Part shown: positions 26,701-38,886 of the stretch, one piece after another
Layout of the letters: each line of letters opens with the position of its first letter
How positions within the stretch are numbered: the stretch's first letter is position 1
Assembly (NCBI GenBank): GCA_964304625.1
Contig: OZ199840.1
Span: forward strand, 1,550,001 to 1,614,000
Reading direction: 5' to 3'
Source: Kudoa neothunni
Taxonomy: Eukaryota; Cnidaria
DNA: 64,000 nucleotides
Notes under the pieces: generated by a model
The model's database searches: none
What the model was told of the DNA's origin: nothing
Seen by the model: the letters and a program-made list of their open reading frames with translations, nothing else
Translations under genes and position numbers: made by a program

Positions 26701-26968
26701 ATAAAAACTGAATTCTTAAGTTTTAAAAGTAAAATTTATTAATAAATAACCTAGAACTATTTTAGTTTTAAATATTGCGTAGGTATATATGCCACAATTG
26801 TATATGTCGTACGGTAATGGGTGTTACTTTTATCCTTAAATATGATCAAATAGTTCTTCCGGTTTCAGTATAATCGAATATTTGTCTACACCTAATGTCA
26901 ACAAAATCCAAATTAAATTTAAAATTTCTTCCGTATAGCGCGAATTCCGAATAATCGAGGTTCGACTG
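23706..26968 (-). mobile_element. Second pogo/Tigger-like DNA transposon, 3.26 kb
   Basis: Both ends, read inward, start CAGTCGAACCTCGATTAT, an 18-base perfect terminal repeat followed by weaker similarity (CAGAA and CGGAA). TA flanks both sides (23704-23705, 26969-26970). Flanking unit sequence continues across the site as in copy 2 (TTTATTTTATGTCCGTTTA). CAGTC..CCTCG..TTAT is a typical Tigger terminus. Inside I cannot recognise a transposase DDE core. The minus-strand frame at about 24980-25140 (with NTESIVSDELNETSEDFNES) looks like an acidic transposase tail. The element is therefore either decayed or non-autonomous. It differs from the 15.8-kb element in its terminal repeat. Confidence 0.85.
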
Positions 26969-26970
26969 TA

Positions 26971-27231
26971 CTTTTTTTATTTTATGTCCGTTTATTATGA
27001 AAGGTTACACATTTTATCAATTAAATAGGTAGATTAATATTTGTATTTTAATTTTGTTTATCACTACTATAAAGTAGGATAATAGGTTGTTTTTTGACTT
27101 TGAACTTCATTTAATTACTTTAATAGTATTTACGAATAGTATTATTTGTTTGAAGAATAATAGTGTTCTATATACGACAGGCAAATGAACAAGTACGATT
27201 TTCTTTAATCCTATACATAAAATATCAAGCA
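26971..27231. other. Array spacer and promoter region of copy 3
   Basis: Unit sequence resuming after the transposon. The TATA-like CTATATACGA is at 27168-27174, 64 bases before the ATG. Confidence 0.55.
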
Positions 27232-28625
27232 ATGAAATATTTAATAATTATTTTAATTGCTTTAATATTTTCTAGAATAAATTCAGGTTTTTAGCCATTC
27301 GAAGCAATAATTAATTTCGCAATAGTTTCCTTCACTGAGTGAGTATGAGCTATCAGAAGGTGAAAAACCTCATTGGGCTACTGGAACTCAGGATTTCTCC
27401 GTAAGGAGGATGGTATGTGGATAAAACAACTGCTATTTGTCGTACATTTACTTATTTGGGTAACGGCGGCAATGAGAATAACTTTGCAACACGAGAGGAA
27501 TGTGAGCAGCATTGTATGCTGATTTATTATATGGTATTTGTGATTATAAAATTAGTTAGATTCACACCGGAAGAACAAATACATGATTGTGCTAAAGGAA
27601 AGCCAATTGGAGCTGTTCATTGGAAGGAGATAAAATGTTAGACAGGTGGTACTTTAAACGAGATACTTCGGATAGTAAAACAACTGGAACTTGTGAAACT
27701 TTCAAATATAACGGTTGTGGTGGTAATGCAAACAATTTTCTAACAAAGGAAGATTGTTTAAAAGCCTGCCAAAGTAATTTTGTGTAGTTCAATAGTCTTT
27801 TTATTAGAAATAGATGATAAAATAAATGGTATTAGTGCAGTGGCTCCCGATGATACTCCTGAAAGGGAAAAATACCTCGTTCCGAATGATTTTGACTGTC
27901 ATGTAAGAGAGCAAGTGGACACCCATGATCCCGATGTTAAAATAGTTCTACATCCCAATGGCCACCAATGTATTTATAGTGCGATAAAGAAAAATGCCGA
28001 AAGAGGTTTCTTTACCCACCTTTCAGGAATGTGTCGGTTTTTGCATACGTAAATTATTAATAATTAAGATATTTCTATAATGAATTTTAGCAATTGAAAA
28101 ACAAATTGAAGCTTGCAAGAGAGATGGTCCCGATCAAATGTTTAGGCACTGGTAGTGCCGAATCGCAAGGTCCTGTAAAAGAAAGATACTACTATGACAA
28201 AAATGCACAAATGTGTATTCGTTTTTCATAGCTTTGCAAATAAGGACGGAAGTAGTGACTTTAACTTATCCGAGAATCGATTCCCTACTTTAGAAATGTG
28301 TTTGAGCTATTGTCCTGCAAGTATTTAATTGCAAATGAATTTTCATTCGATTCTGATTAATATTTAGCAAAGCAACCTAATCCAATTGAAGCTATTGAAG
28401 TGTGTTCTTTGCCTAAAGCGGGAGAGAAAATTACCCTCCTCATCTACAAACGGAATACTTGATGAAAAACGTTATTTTTACAATTCCAGAATAACTCCAC
28501 CTGTATGCGAAGAATTCAAATATGGAGGTCTGAATGGAAACTATAACAATTTTGATACCATAGAAGATTGTAAAGCAATCTGTCAGACCCCCTTAGCTAC
28601 AAACGGAAACTGTATCAACTGAAGT
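27232..28625 (+). pseudogene. Five-domain Kunitz-like gene, copy 3 (broken)
   Basis: All six exon positions and most splice sites of copies 1 and 2 are present: signal-peptide exon 27232-27286 and domain exons from 27326, 27556, 27814, 28091 and 28368. All the domain hallmarks can be recognised. The reading frame is interrupted at roughly six to eight places spread over the domain exons, so no full protein can be made from this sequence as given. Amino-acid level similarity to the open copies stays high between breaks, so either the loss is recent or base-level assembly error contributes. It is the most damaged copy. Confidence 0.75.
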
Positions 28626-31534
28626 CGTATAATTGTCAGTACTATTAAATTTTAAAAAATTGAATCATTTATTTAGTAAATTTTTTATTTCATATAACAT
28701 TAAATTTTGTTAGTAAATCTATCCAATTCTATTGTTAAATATCAAAAAAAGAAATCAAAGTTATAAGATATTTACAATAAATTAGCTTGTTTCAATTATT
28801 TTTGCAATCTATGTATGTAAAGAATAAATTTCAAGTTTTTAGAAATAATAAATATAGTAAAACGTTAAATTTAATATTTTGAGTGATGTATAATATAATA
28901 TTAAAAGATAGTGATGAAATAATATTTGAACTCAGTACGAATGACATTATTATTAACTAAGATTAATATATTAATTTGATTTAGAAAAATTACGAATTTT
29001 TTCTGAGGCATTATATGAGGTTTGGAACAGGACTTTCCGATTTGGGATACCGGAGATAGTTACTGGGGTTCCGAGACTCACATTTTAGAGCCAACGAAAA
29101 AAACTGTATATATAAGAAGGCATTGTAAATAATGTATCAGTTCTAAGTAATCAGAATCTCTCCCCAAAAATATATGTTTGATTCGTGCGCAATCGAAGCT
29201 GAAATATGTCTGATAAACAAATAGTCAATGATGAATTTTACAATTAGTGTATATTTTAGATCTACTATTATGTAGTTATTAGTATATGAAATAAAAATAA
29301 CCCTTTTTTTTCATTCATAAATAAATTATTTAGTAATAATTTTAAATGGTAAAACGTAAAAAAATTATTAAATTTTTTCTTCTAATGATGAAGATAAACT
29401 ACCTATTAAGTATTTTAAAAAGGGTTGTATAATCAAAAATTGTATTATTTATTATTTTTAAGTAAATATAAGGTAACTAAAATTGAAATTTAATAAGGAT
29501 CGAGATTAAGTTATTTGGGTTTTTTTGTTAAAAATGTTTAAAATTTTTATACTACAAATTAAAATCAATTTAAACTAAAAATTTATATTACAGAATGGGA
29601 CACTTGTTTTTTCGCATTTAATTTTTATATAATTAAAACAAAAAATTTTGCGGAGAAGCCACTATCGACATCTGATATTTTGTACAAAAATATATACATA
29701 TCTAGGCTTATTTTCAAATTATGATTTATTCATCTCTGTCTAAGGAAGAGTCCTATTTTGACATAATTATTGTCCAAATAAGATAAGAAAAAAAATTCAA
29801 AGCACTTATTTTATTATCAGTTTTATTTATTTTGTTTCGCATTTATTGTAAAAGTAGACAGCTTTCTTTTTAATGTAATTTTAATAAAAATATTTTCCCA
29901 CCTAAAAATTAATTCATTTTAAATCTCTTTTTTGAGGCGGGGTACAAAAACTAAAATGAATCTGGGAGCGCTGGCTTAATATGTACTTTATGTATTGTTG
30001 AGTGTGTCGTTAATTTTATTTTATGTTTGAATGTTAATAATAACAACCCTACCGATGAGAAAACGTTTCGGTGCTCCTTTATTTTTATTTTTATTAGGAT
30101 TTTATTTTATTTAATCCATATTTTGTGATGTTTTTATATTGAATTAATTATTTCAATTGCTTAATTGAAGTTTATTTATTAAAAATTTTTAATAAAGTTT
30201 TTCCATTAATCTATTCTTTACAATATATTAATATTTATCTGAATGAAGACATAATGATTAATTTAATGTAATCAGTTTAAAATTAAGAAGATAATTATTA
30301 ATAATTATACGGTTTATTCAAATAAATTATAAATTTTCGCCAATAAATCACGAATAAATATCAAAAATAATTGTTAATGATGTTTAAATGCGAGAAATTA
30401 ATTTCTGTAGTTTCCCGAGTGCAGAGCTATACTGTATTCTTGTGTCTTGCTATTGAGTAGCCATTTCTAGAATTAAATTTGTGAGTAGATAGCATCTATT
30501 TTTGAAGGTTGTAATTTATTTCTTCTTTAATTCGGGAAATTAACAAATTCTTCTTCTTTTTTTTCATAAAAAGTGTCAATTATGATGTCAATATTAAGAC
30601 TTACTAAATAAGCTCTGAAGTATTGATAACTGCAACTAGAGAGCAAAGAGCCTCATAGGTGGTAAATGATTACCCTACGTGCGGGAAAAAATAGGGTTTA
30701 CTTCTAAGAGTGGAATTATTTAAAAATCATAGACAAGAAATCTCGAACAATTTAATTCAGATTTCGAACAGTCTATCTTGAACTAATTTTTATTTAAAAC
30801 ACAATTGCTTTGATCTTAATATTGAATATAGCGTGATAAATAATCTTACATTTTGAGATAAAATTTTGAATTTAAAATAAAACAATCGTTTAATAAAATA
30901 TAATAATGGTTTTATTTGATTAATTACAAATATTGTTTTTTTCTATATTATGTTCATTGAATTACCTTTATCCGTAATTCCCATAAGTTTATTTTTGAGT
31001 TTAAAATAATTTAAGACTACGTAATTTTTGATCGGGTATTTCATTCATATATCGTACGTTTTTACGCCCGAATCTAACACATCCTTACTAAAGAAATTCA
31101 TGAAACTTCTTAGTTATATAAAATAGATCACCAATAATGCGGCACATAAACATAATGCTATTAACCATCTTTTGCAGCAGTTATCCATTAAATTTATTAT
31201 ATCTAAATTTATAAATGAAATCATAACGTTGATATATTCAGAAGAACAACTTTTATATAGCTCTTAGATATTAAAATTTATTAGAAATTAAACCCATCAA
31301 AGACAAAACGACATAAGTTACTTCCAATTATTAATTTTATTTTATAGTCTTTAGTTATGAAAATTTCCACATTTCATCCATTAAATAAGTAGATTACTAT
31401 TTATATTTCAGTTTTGTTTATCACTACTATAAAGTACGATAAGAGATGGAATTTTGACTTTTGAACTTCATTTAATTACTTTATTAATACTAAAGTTCAC
31501 GAACTGTATTATTTTGTTGATGAATAGTAGTGAT
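28626..31534. other. Array spacer between copies 3 and 4 (transposon-free)
   Basis: The only spacer without a DNA transposon, so it shows the native unit. The part from about 30283 is nearly identical to 37572 onward. No gene seen. Confidence 0.65.
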
Positions 31535-31541
31535 CTATATA
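31535..31541 (+). promoter_or_regulatory. TATA-like box of Kunitz gene copy 4
   Basis: CTATATA in GATCTATATACGATGG, 64 bases before the ATG; conserved in all five copies. Confidence 0.5.
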
Positions 31542-31598
31542 CGATGGGCGAATGAAAAAGTACGATTTTCTCTAATCCTATATATAGAATATTAAGAA

Positions 31599-33004
31599 AT
31601 GAAATTTTTAATTATAATTTTTAATTTCTTTAACATTTTCAAGAATATATTCAGGTTTTTGACAATTCGAAGTAATAATTGACTTCGCAATAGTTCCTTC
31701 ACTGAGTGAGTATGAGTTGTCCGTAGGTGAAGAACCTCACTGGGCTATTAACGGTCAAGATTTCTCCGTAAGGAGATGGTACGTGGATAAAACAACTGCT
31801 ACTTGTCGTACATTTACTTACTTGGGAAACGGTGGTAATGCGAATAACTTCGCAACTCGGGAAGAATGCGAAGAACATTGTAAGTTCCATTATTATATGT
31901 TATTTTTTGAATAAAACCCAGTTAAATTAATCCCGGCGAACAAATATATGATTGTGCTAAAGGAATGCCAACTGGAGTATGTTCATTGGAAGGAGAAAAG
32001 TTGTTAGACAGGTGGTACTTTAAAAAAACAACTTCTGGAAGTGAAAAAACTGGAACATGTGTAGCTTTCAAATATAATGGTTGTGGTGGTAATGCAAACA
32101 ATTTTCTCACGAAAGAAGACTGCTTAAAAGCGTGCCAAAGTAATTTTGTTTAATTAAATAGTCGTTATAATAAATTTAGACGGAAAAATAGAAAATATTA
32201 GTGCAGGAGCTCCCACTAATACCCCTTCAGACGAAATATACTCCGTTCCGAATGACTTTGACTGCCATGTAAGAGAGCAAGTGGACTCCGATAATCCCGA
32301 TGTTAAAATAGTTCTGCATCCCAATGGCCATCAATGTATTTATAGTGCGATAAAGAAAGATGCCAAACGAGGTTTCTTTACCACCTTTCAAGAATGTGTC
32401 GGTTTTTGCATACGTAATTATCAATAATTAAGATATTTCTATATTGAATTTTAGCAATTGAAAAACAAATTGAAGCTTGCAAGAGAGATGGTCCTGATCA
32501 AATGTTAAGCACTGGTAACAGTGCTACACAAGGTCCTGTAAAAGAAAGATACTACTATGACAAAAATGCACAAATGTGTATTCGTTTCCATAGCTTTGCA
32601 AATAAGAATGGAAGTAGTGACTTTAACTTATCCGAGAATCGATTCCCCACTTTAGAAATGTGTTTGAGCTATTGTCCTGCAAGTATTTAATTGCAAAGAA
32701 ATTTTCATTGGATTCTTATTAATATTTAGCAAAGCAACCTAGTCCAACTGAAGCTATTGATGTGTGTTCTTTGCCAAAAGCAGGAGATGGAACCTCAACC
32801 ACATCCAAAAACGGAATACTCGATGTGACACGTTTTTTTTACAATTCCCAAAAAACTCCACCTGTATGCGAAGAATTCAAATATGGAGGTTTGAACGGAA
32901 ACTATAACAATTTTGATAACATAGAAGATTGTAAATCTATTTGTGAGACTCCTTTAGCTGTGACAGAAGCTGCACCAGGAGCTGCACCAGCCAGACAGGA
33001 ATAA
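31599..33004 (+). pseudogene. Five-domain Kunitz-like gene, copy 4 (nearly intact, about two breaks)
   Basis: Exons fall at about 31599-31654, 31694-31879, 31922-32139, 32180-32413, 32455-32682 and 32730-33004. Domains 1, 3, 4 and 5 read openly with the family cysteine pattern. About two frame breaks lie in the first half. Domain 5 has the longest tail of the family, Ala/Pro-rich (EAAPGAAPARQE). Domain 3 shares 158 identical bases with copy 2, and domain 5 shares a long identical run with copy 1. Because the rest is so well preserved, sequencing or assembly error cannot be excluded and the gene may in reality be functional. Confidence 0.6.
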
Positions 33005-34646
33005 TTCTCTATACTATTAGATTATCAAAAATTGAATAATTTATTTAGTAAATTTTTTAATTCATATAACATAAAATTTTTTTAATACATCTATCCAATT
33101 CTATTGTTAAATATCAAAAAAAGCAATCGGAATTATAGGATATTAGTTTTATATTAATTATTTTTCATTTATTTATGAAATCTACATATGTAAAGAATAA
33201 ATGTCAAGTTTTTTAGAAATAATAAATATATATATAATAAAACGTTAAATTTGATATTTTGAATGTTACATAATATATTAAAAGATAGGTGACGAAATAA
33301 TATTTGAACTTAGTACGAATGGCATTATTATTAACTAAGATTAATATATTAATTTGATTTCGAAAAATAGTGACTTAGTTCGGAAACGTTATATGTGGTT
33401 TAAAGCAGGACTTTCCGATTTGGGATACTGAAGATAGTTACTGAGGTTCCGAGACTCACATTTAGAGCCAACGAAAAAACTGTACATATAAGAAAACATT
33501 GTAAATAATGTATCAGTTCTAAGTAATCAGAATCTCTCCCAAAAATATATGTTTGATTCGTGCGCAATCGAAGCTGGAATATGTCTGATAAACAACTAGT
33601 CATTTGATGAATTTTACTATTAATGTATCTTTTCAATCTAATATTTTGTATTTATTAGTATATGAAATAAAAATGATATTTTATTTGTTTTTCATTCCTA
33701 AATAAATTATTTAGTAATAATTTTAAATGTTGAAACAAGAAAATTATGACATTTTTTCTTTTAATGATGAAGATAAACTACATATTAAGTATTTTAAAAA
33801 GGTTGTATAATCAAAAATTGTATTATTTATTATTTTTAAGTAAACTACAAGGTGATTAAGAATTAAAATTTAATAGGAATCGAGATTAAGTTATTTAGTT
33901 TGTTTGCAAAAATGTTTTAAATTTTTATACCACAAATTAAAATCAATTTAAACTAAAACTTTTTATTACAGAATGAATCACCTTTTTTTCATTTAATTTT
34001 TATATTTATATTTATGATTAAAATAAAAAAATACAAAAGCGAAAATTGGCAAAGGTGCCAATATTCGCATCTGATATTTTTCACTAAACTGGTAATATAT
34101 CTAGTTCATTCGCAATATTGATTTATGTCTACCTTTAACTAATAAGAGTCCCATTTAATTTAAGTATTGTCCAAATAAGATAAGAAAAAAACTCAAAACA
34201 TTTATTTTATTCGCATTTTTTTGTAAAAGTAGACAGCTTTTTTCGTTTTAATAGAACATGTTCCCCACTTAAAAATAAATGCATTAAAACCTCTTTTTTT
34301 GAGGCGGAATGCTGAAAATAAAATGAATCAGGGAGTGATGGCTTAGTACATCATTTATGTATTGATGAGTGTGTCGTTAATTTCATTTTATGTTTGAAAG
34401 TTAATAATAACAACTTTACAAACAAGAAAAACTTTTCGGTGCCCATCTATTTTTTATTAGGATTTTATTTAATTTCATCTATATTTTGTGTTTTATTATA
34501 TTGAATTAATTATTTCAATTGTTTAATTGAAGTTTATTTACTCAAAATTTTAAACAAAGGTTTTCCCATGTATCATATTCTTTACGATATATTAATATTT
34601 GTCTTAATATAGACATAACGATTAATTCATGTGATTAAATTTAAAT
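33005..34646. other. Array spacer after copy 4
   Basis: Unit DNA aligning with 28626-30280, up to the TTAA where piggyBac inserted. No gene seen. Confidence 0.6.
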
Positions 34647-34650
34647 TTAA

Positions 34651-37567
34651 CCCTCCCTGTACCAACTTTCAAAAATTGCGCGTGTGCCCAACTAGGGTAT
34701 TTGCGTACCCCAGATAAAAATGCTTTAAACTTATTCAAAATATATATAATTCATTAATTGAGAATACAACACATAATAGGGTTAATTCATCAAATCATTT
34801 AAATATAGTAGCTTCTGGTCTACAGATAAACAAAATTTATTCATTTATCGAGTCATGATTACAGCATCGAAATATGTGCACCTATTTACCTAATATTTAT
34901 TGGCACAAATAATATAAGTTAAATAAAACTATCGGCAATGCCATAATCCTTGAGGTTACCAATAACTGATAGTAAACACGACGTATCCACCACCATTTGA
35001 TGCACGGTTTTCGTTTAGACTCGGCTTCCATCACTATAAAAAGAAGGAGTAAAAATTAAATAACTTAACGCCTTCATGATTGCACCAAACATAAAGTATT
35101 AAATGTTCTATGCTAATGGCTATAAAATGAGCATGAATAAGGTTTTCATTTGTTATTAATATATAAAGGATATGCCAAACCCATGATATCACGGGTGATT
35201 AATCCCGTGCTTGAAATGAAAATTGACCCAAATAAAATTCGAGCGGCTTACATGAAAATACAAAAATTTATTTCTCGAGATATATATGTACAGACATTAT
35301 CATTAACTTTATTTTTTGTTGTATTATGGATGTTAATTTTTCCAATTAACGCATAAATTAAAAGTCGTTTTTTAGACTTAATGTAATTGCCCCCATCGTT
35401 TGTATTTTTATCGGAAATCTGTACCTAAGCATATTATGATAATATTAAAAAAATAATAGAATTTAATCTAAAAGATTCCAACAATCAGGACATTGAATAA
35501 TATTATTGTTTTCGATGTTTTACTCGCAAAAACTTGACAACTGAAACATGCTACGTTGGTTTTCTTATCCTTATTTCGTGGGCAAATGTGGCATCTATTT
35601 CTCTTCATTTGCTGCATGTAATTTTCTTGGCAGTCGATAGAGTTGGTGTTTGTTGTAGATTTATCAAAAAATTGAAACCCTTATTTTATATGACTTTGTA
35701 AATAGTGGAATTCTTTTGGCGACATACTACATTTGGAGTTGCCAACTGAACAGCAAGCTCACGGAGGGAATGCTGGCTTTTGCTCCTATCATTCTTCCTC
35801 CATTCAGGATTTTGCTTAGTCCATACAATTTAGGCATTCAATGAGGCCATATCAATGATATCCATAAATATCTTGAGCGGCCACCTACGGGTAGCCCGTG
35901 AACAGGAGTATGACATGGTCATTTTATCTCCGCCGTCCACCCCGCCTTTTGTCTTATTGTAGTGTAATATCACAGCTGGCCTTTTTCGATAGCTATCTTC
36001 GATCGATGTGTCGTGGTGTTGGGTGGACAAAATATTAACTGAATAATTCTTCTTCGGAACATACGAAGTTAATGTTAAATCACCACAAAATCCGAATATC
36101 GAAGAGAACACCTGCCTTGCGGGCTAGAAACTCTTTGGGAATGTCTGGCTTGTTTGATCTGATGGTCCCAGTTAAGGTAAGCTTTTCTTTAGGAGATTTT
36201 TGCAAGAGGAACTGACGTAAAAAAGTTGTCAACTGTTACGCCTCGACCAGTTCCAAAAAAAGGTGTAACAACTCTTTCAGCTTGATTCACATCCCTTGTT
36301 CCATTAACTTTTCCTGTATATGGCTGAAGATTTAGAATGTATGACGTTTCTACATCCGCAGCAACCAAAAGCTTAATGCAGTATCTTCCAGGTTTGTTTT
36401 TAATGTACACTCCGAAGGGGCATCTACCGTGAAACCTAACCAACCTATCGTCGACGGTAATGAATGGTCCTGGGGAGTAGTATTTTTGACAGTTTTCATT
36501 AAACAAAGAAAACATCTGACGGCAATGTTCAAATTTATCGTTTGTTATTTGAAAACGATCAGCTCTAGTCGATTTGTCATCGAACCGAAGTGTACGGTAG
36601 ATATAGGAAAATCGGTTCCTTGGCATCGCAGAAGAGAAGAACAATTGTTTAAATAGTGGATGGATATCCCAAGCATTTCTCAGAGAGAGCATCCTGCCAT
36701 TCGAACGTCCAGCGGCAATCAAAACACTAACAAATGCTATAATTTCGTCAGTGGAAATTGTTGCATGACCTTCTGGATTAGTTTCTTCACAATATTTATT
36801 TGCATATCTTGTTATTTCATCAATGATAGTAGTCGACAAAAATAAAAAGAACGAGTCGGAAACAGTTAGTATATTTTTAGCTTCTCCCAAAACACCTGAT
36901 TGAGTACTTACGATGTTACGAGAACGGGTTCTAGTGTTTGTGCGGGTCTCAGTGGACCGTTGAAGACCAGAACGGGCAATAAAAACCGAACCAACAGTAT
37001 CATCCATATCAGCAAAAACAGAATCATTCGAAAACTCGTCTTCCTCCTCCTCAGAGTCGCTTAAAATAAAGTCTTCTTCGGTTGAATCGTCCTCACCTGT
37101 AGAAGGAGTATCCTCTATAAGTTTTTCTATATTTTCGTAATTTATTTCATTAACCATACTAAACAAAAAATTATTTAAAAAGTCAATTTTAACACAGTCA
37201 CTTCAACGTTTACAAGAAAACGCGGCACATAAGCAGATTAATCATCGTTAATTCCACGGCCAGGTTTCTTTTAGGTCTATATCACTCTTCTGGGCGAATT
37301 TGTATTTTTTTATTAATATTTTTTCGTATAAAATGTTATATAAAAGTTAAATTAAACGACTAATTAATATCTGAAGATACTTGTTAAATATATCATTATT
37401 TATTTTGTATATTACGAAGTATTGGAAAAATTTTTTTTACCTGAATATAGGAAATAATATACTGAAAGTATTCTTAAAAACGTAGGAAAATATAATCCAA
37501 TCGTCTAGAGTTATAAACAAAAAAGTGGATTTGGGGTATCTTAATACCTCAGTTGGTACTGGAAGGG
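34651..37567 (-). mobile_element. piggyBac-family DNA transposon, 2.9 kb, complete ends
   Basis: The left end is CCCTCCCTGTACCAAC and the right end, read inward, CCCTTCCAGTACCAAC. TTAA flanks both sides (34647-34650 and 37568-37571), the family's obligatory target. The matching place in the spacer before copy 4 (about 30280) has a single TTAA within otherwise the same sequence, which is an independent view of the empty site. One transposase gene lies inside on the minus strand. Ends and gene are well kept, so the insertion is young relative to the unit duplications. Confidence 0.93.
35470..37166 (-). pseudogene. piggyBac transposase, frame broken
   Basis: The N-terminal 325 codons (37166-36189) are open: an acidic Glu/Asp/Ser-rich start, then the core with ITVDDRLVRFHGRCPF (first catalytic Asp) and VTVDNFFTSVPLA (second Asp). 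The third catalytic Asp is in another frame at about 36111-35830, in YNKTKGGVDGGDKM, the family signature. A Cys/His-rich tail follows (RCHICPRNKDKKTNVACFSC near 35600-35540), recognisable as the zinc-binding C-terminus. Stops and frame changes after codon 325 and in the tail inactivate it. Homologous proteins excise and insert at TTAA without leaving a scar. Overall length matches the roughly 590-residue family norm. Confidence 0.9.
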
Positions 37568-37571
37568 TTAA

Positions 37572-38822
37572 GAAAATAATTATTAATAATTATACGGTTT
37601 ATTCAAATAAATTATAAATTTTCGCCAATAAATCACGAATAAATATCAAAAATAATTTTTAATGCTGTTTAGATGCGAGAGATTAATTTTTGTAATTTCC
37701 CGAGTGCAGAGCTATACTGTATTCTTGTGTCTTGCTATTGAGTAGCCATTTCTAGAATTAAATTTGTGAGTAGATAGCATCTATTTTTGAAGGTTGTAAT
37801 TTATTTCTTCTTTAATTTGGGAAATTAACAAATTCTTCTTCTTTTTTTTCATAAAAAGTGTCAATTATGATGTCTATATTAAGACTTACTAAATAAGTCT
37901 GAAGTATTGATAACTGCAACTAGGGAGCAAAGAGCCTCATAGGTGGTAAATGATCACCCTACGTGCGGGAAAAAATAGGGTTTACTTCTAAGAGTGGAAT
38001 TATTTAAAAATCATAGACAAGAAATCTCGAACAATTTAATTCAGATTTCGAACAGTCTATCTTGAACTAATTTTTATTTAAAACACAATTGCTTTGATCT
38101 TAATATTGAATATAGCGTGATAAATAATTTTACATTTTGAGATAAATAAAATTCTGAATTAAAAAAAAAACAATCGTTTAATGAAATATAATAATGGTTT
38201 TATTTGATTAATTACAATATTGTTTTTTTCTATATTTTCTTCATTGAATTACCTTTATCCGTAATTCCCATAAGTTTATTTTTGAGTTTTAAAATAATTT
38301 AAGACGTTACATAATTTTTGATCTGATATTTAATTTATATTTCTGATGTTTTACGCCTCAATCTAACACATCCTCACTAAAGAAATTCGTGGAACATCTT
38401 AGTTATATAAAATAGATCACCAATAATGCGGTACATAAACATAATGCTATTAACCATCTTTTGCAGCAGTTATCCATTAAATTTATTATATCTAAATTTG
38501 TAAATGAAATCATAACGTTGATATATTCAGAAGAACAACTTTTATATAGCTCTTAGATATTAAATTTATTAGAAATTAAACCCATCAAAGACAAAACGAC
38601 ATAAGTTACTTCCAATTATTAATTTTATTTTATAGTCTTTAGTTATGAAAATTTCCACATTTCATCCATTAAATAAGTAGATTACTATTTATATTTCAGT
38701 TTTGTTTATCACTACTATAAAGTACGATAAGAGATGGAATTTTGACTTTTGAACTTCATTTAATTACTTTATTAATACTAAAGTTCACGAACTGTATTAT
38801 TTTGTTGATGAATAGTAGTGAT
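37572..38822. other. Array spacer before copy 5, near-duplicate of 30283-31534
   Basis: By eye this differs from the spacer before copy 4 at only a few percent of positions, much closer than any other pair of spacers. No gene seen. Confidence 0.65.
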
Positions 38823-38829
38823 CTATATA
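38823..38829 (+). promoter_or_regulatory. TATA-like box of Kunitz gene copy 5
   Basis: CTATATA, 64 bases before the ATG, as in the other four copies. Confidence 0.5.
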
Positions 38830-38886
38830 CGATGGGCGAATGAAAAAGTACGATTTTCTCTAATCCTATATATAGAATATTAAGAA

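Noticed and set aside
35150-35356. 68-codon plus-strand frame with a hydrophobic end inside piggyBac
   Set aside because: It lies within the transposon near its left end, opposite the strand of the transposase, and looks like chance in AT-rich DNA.
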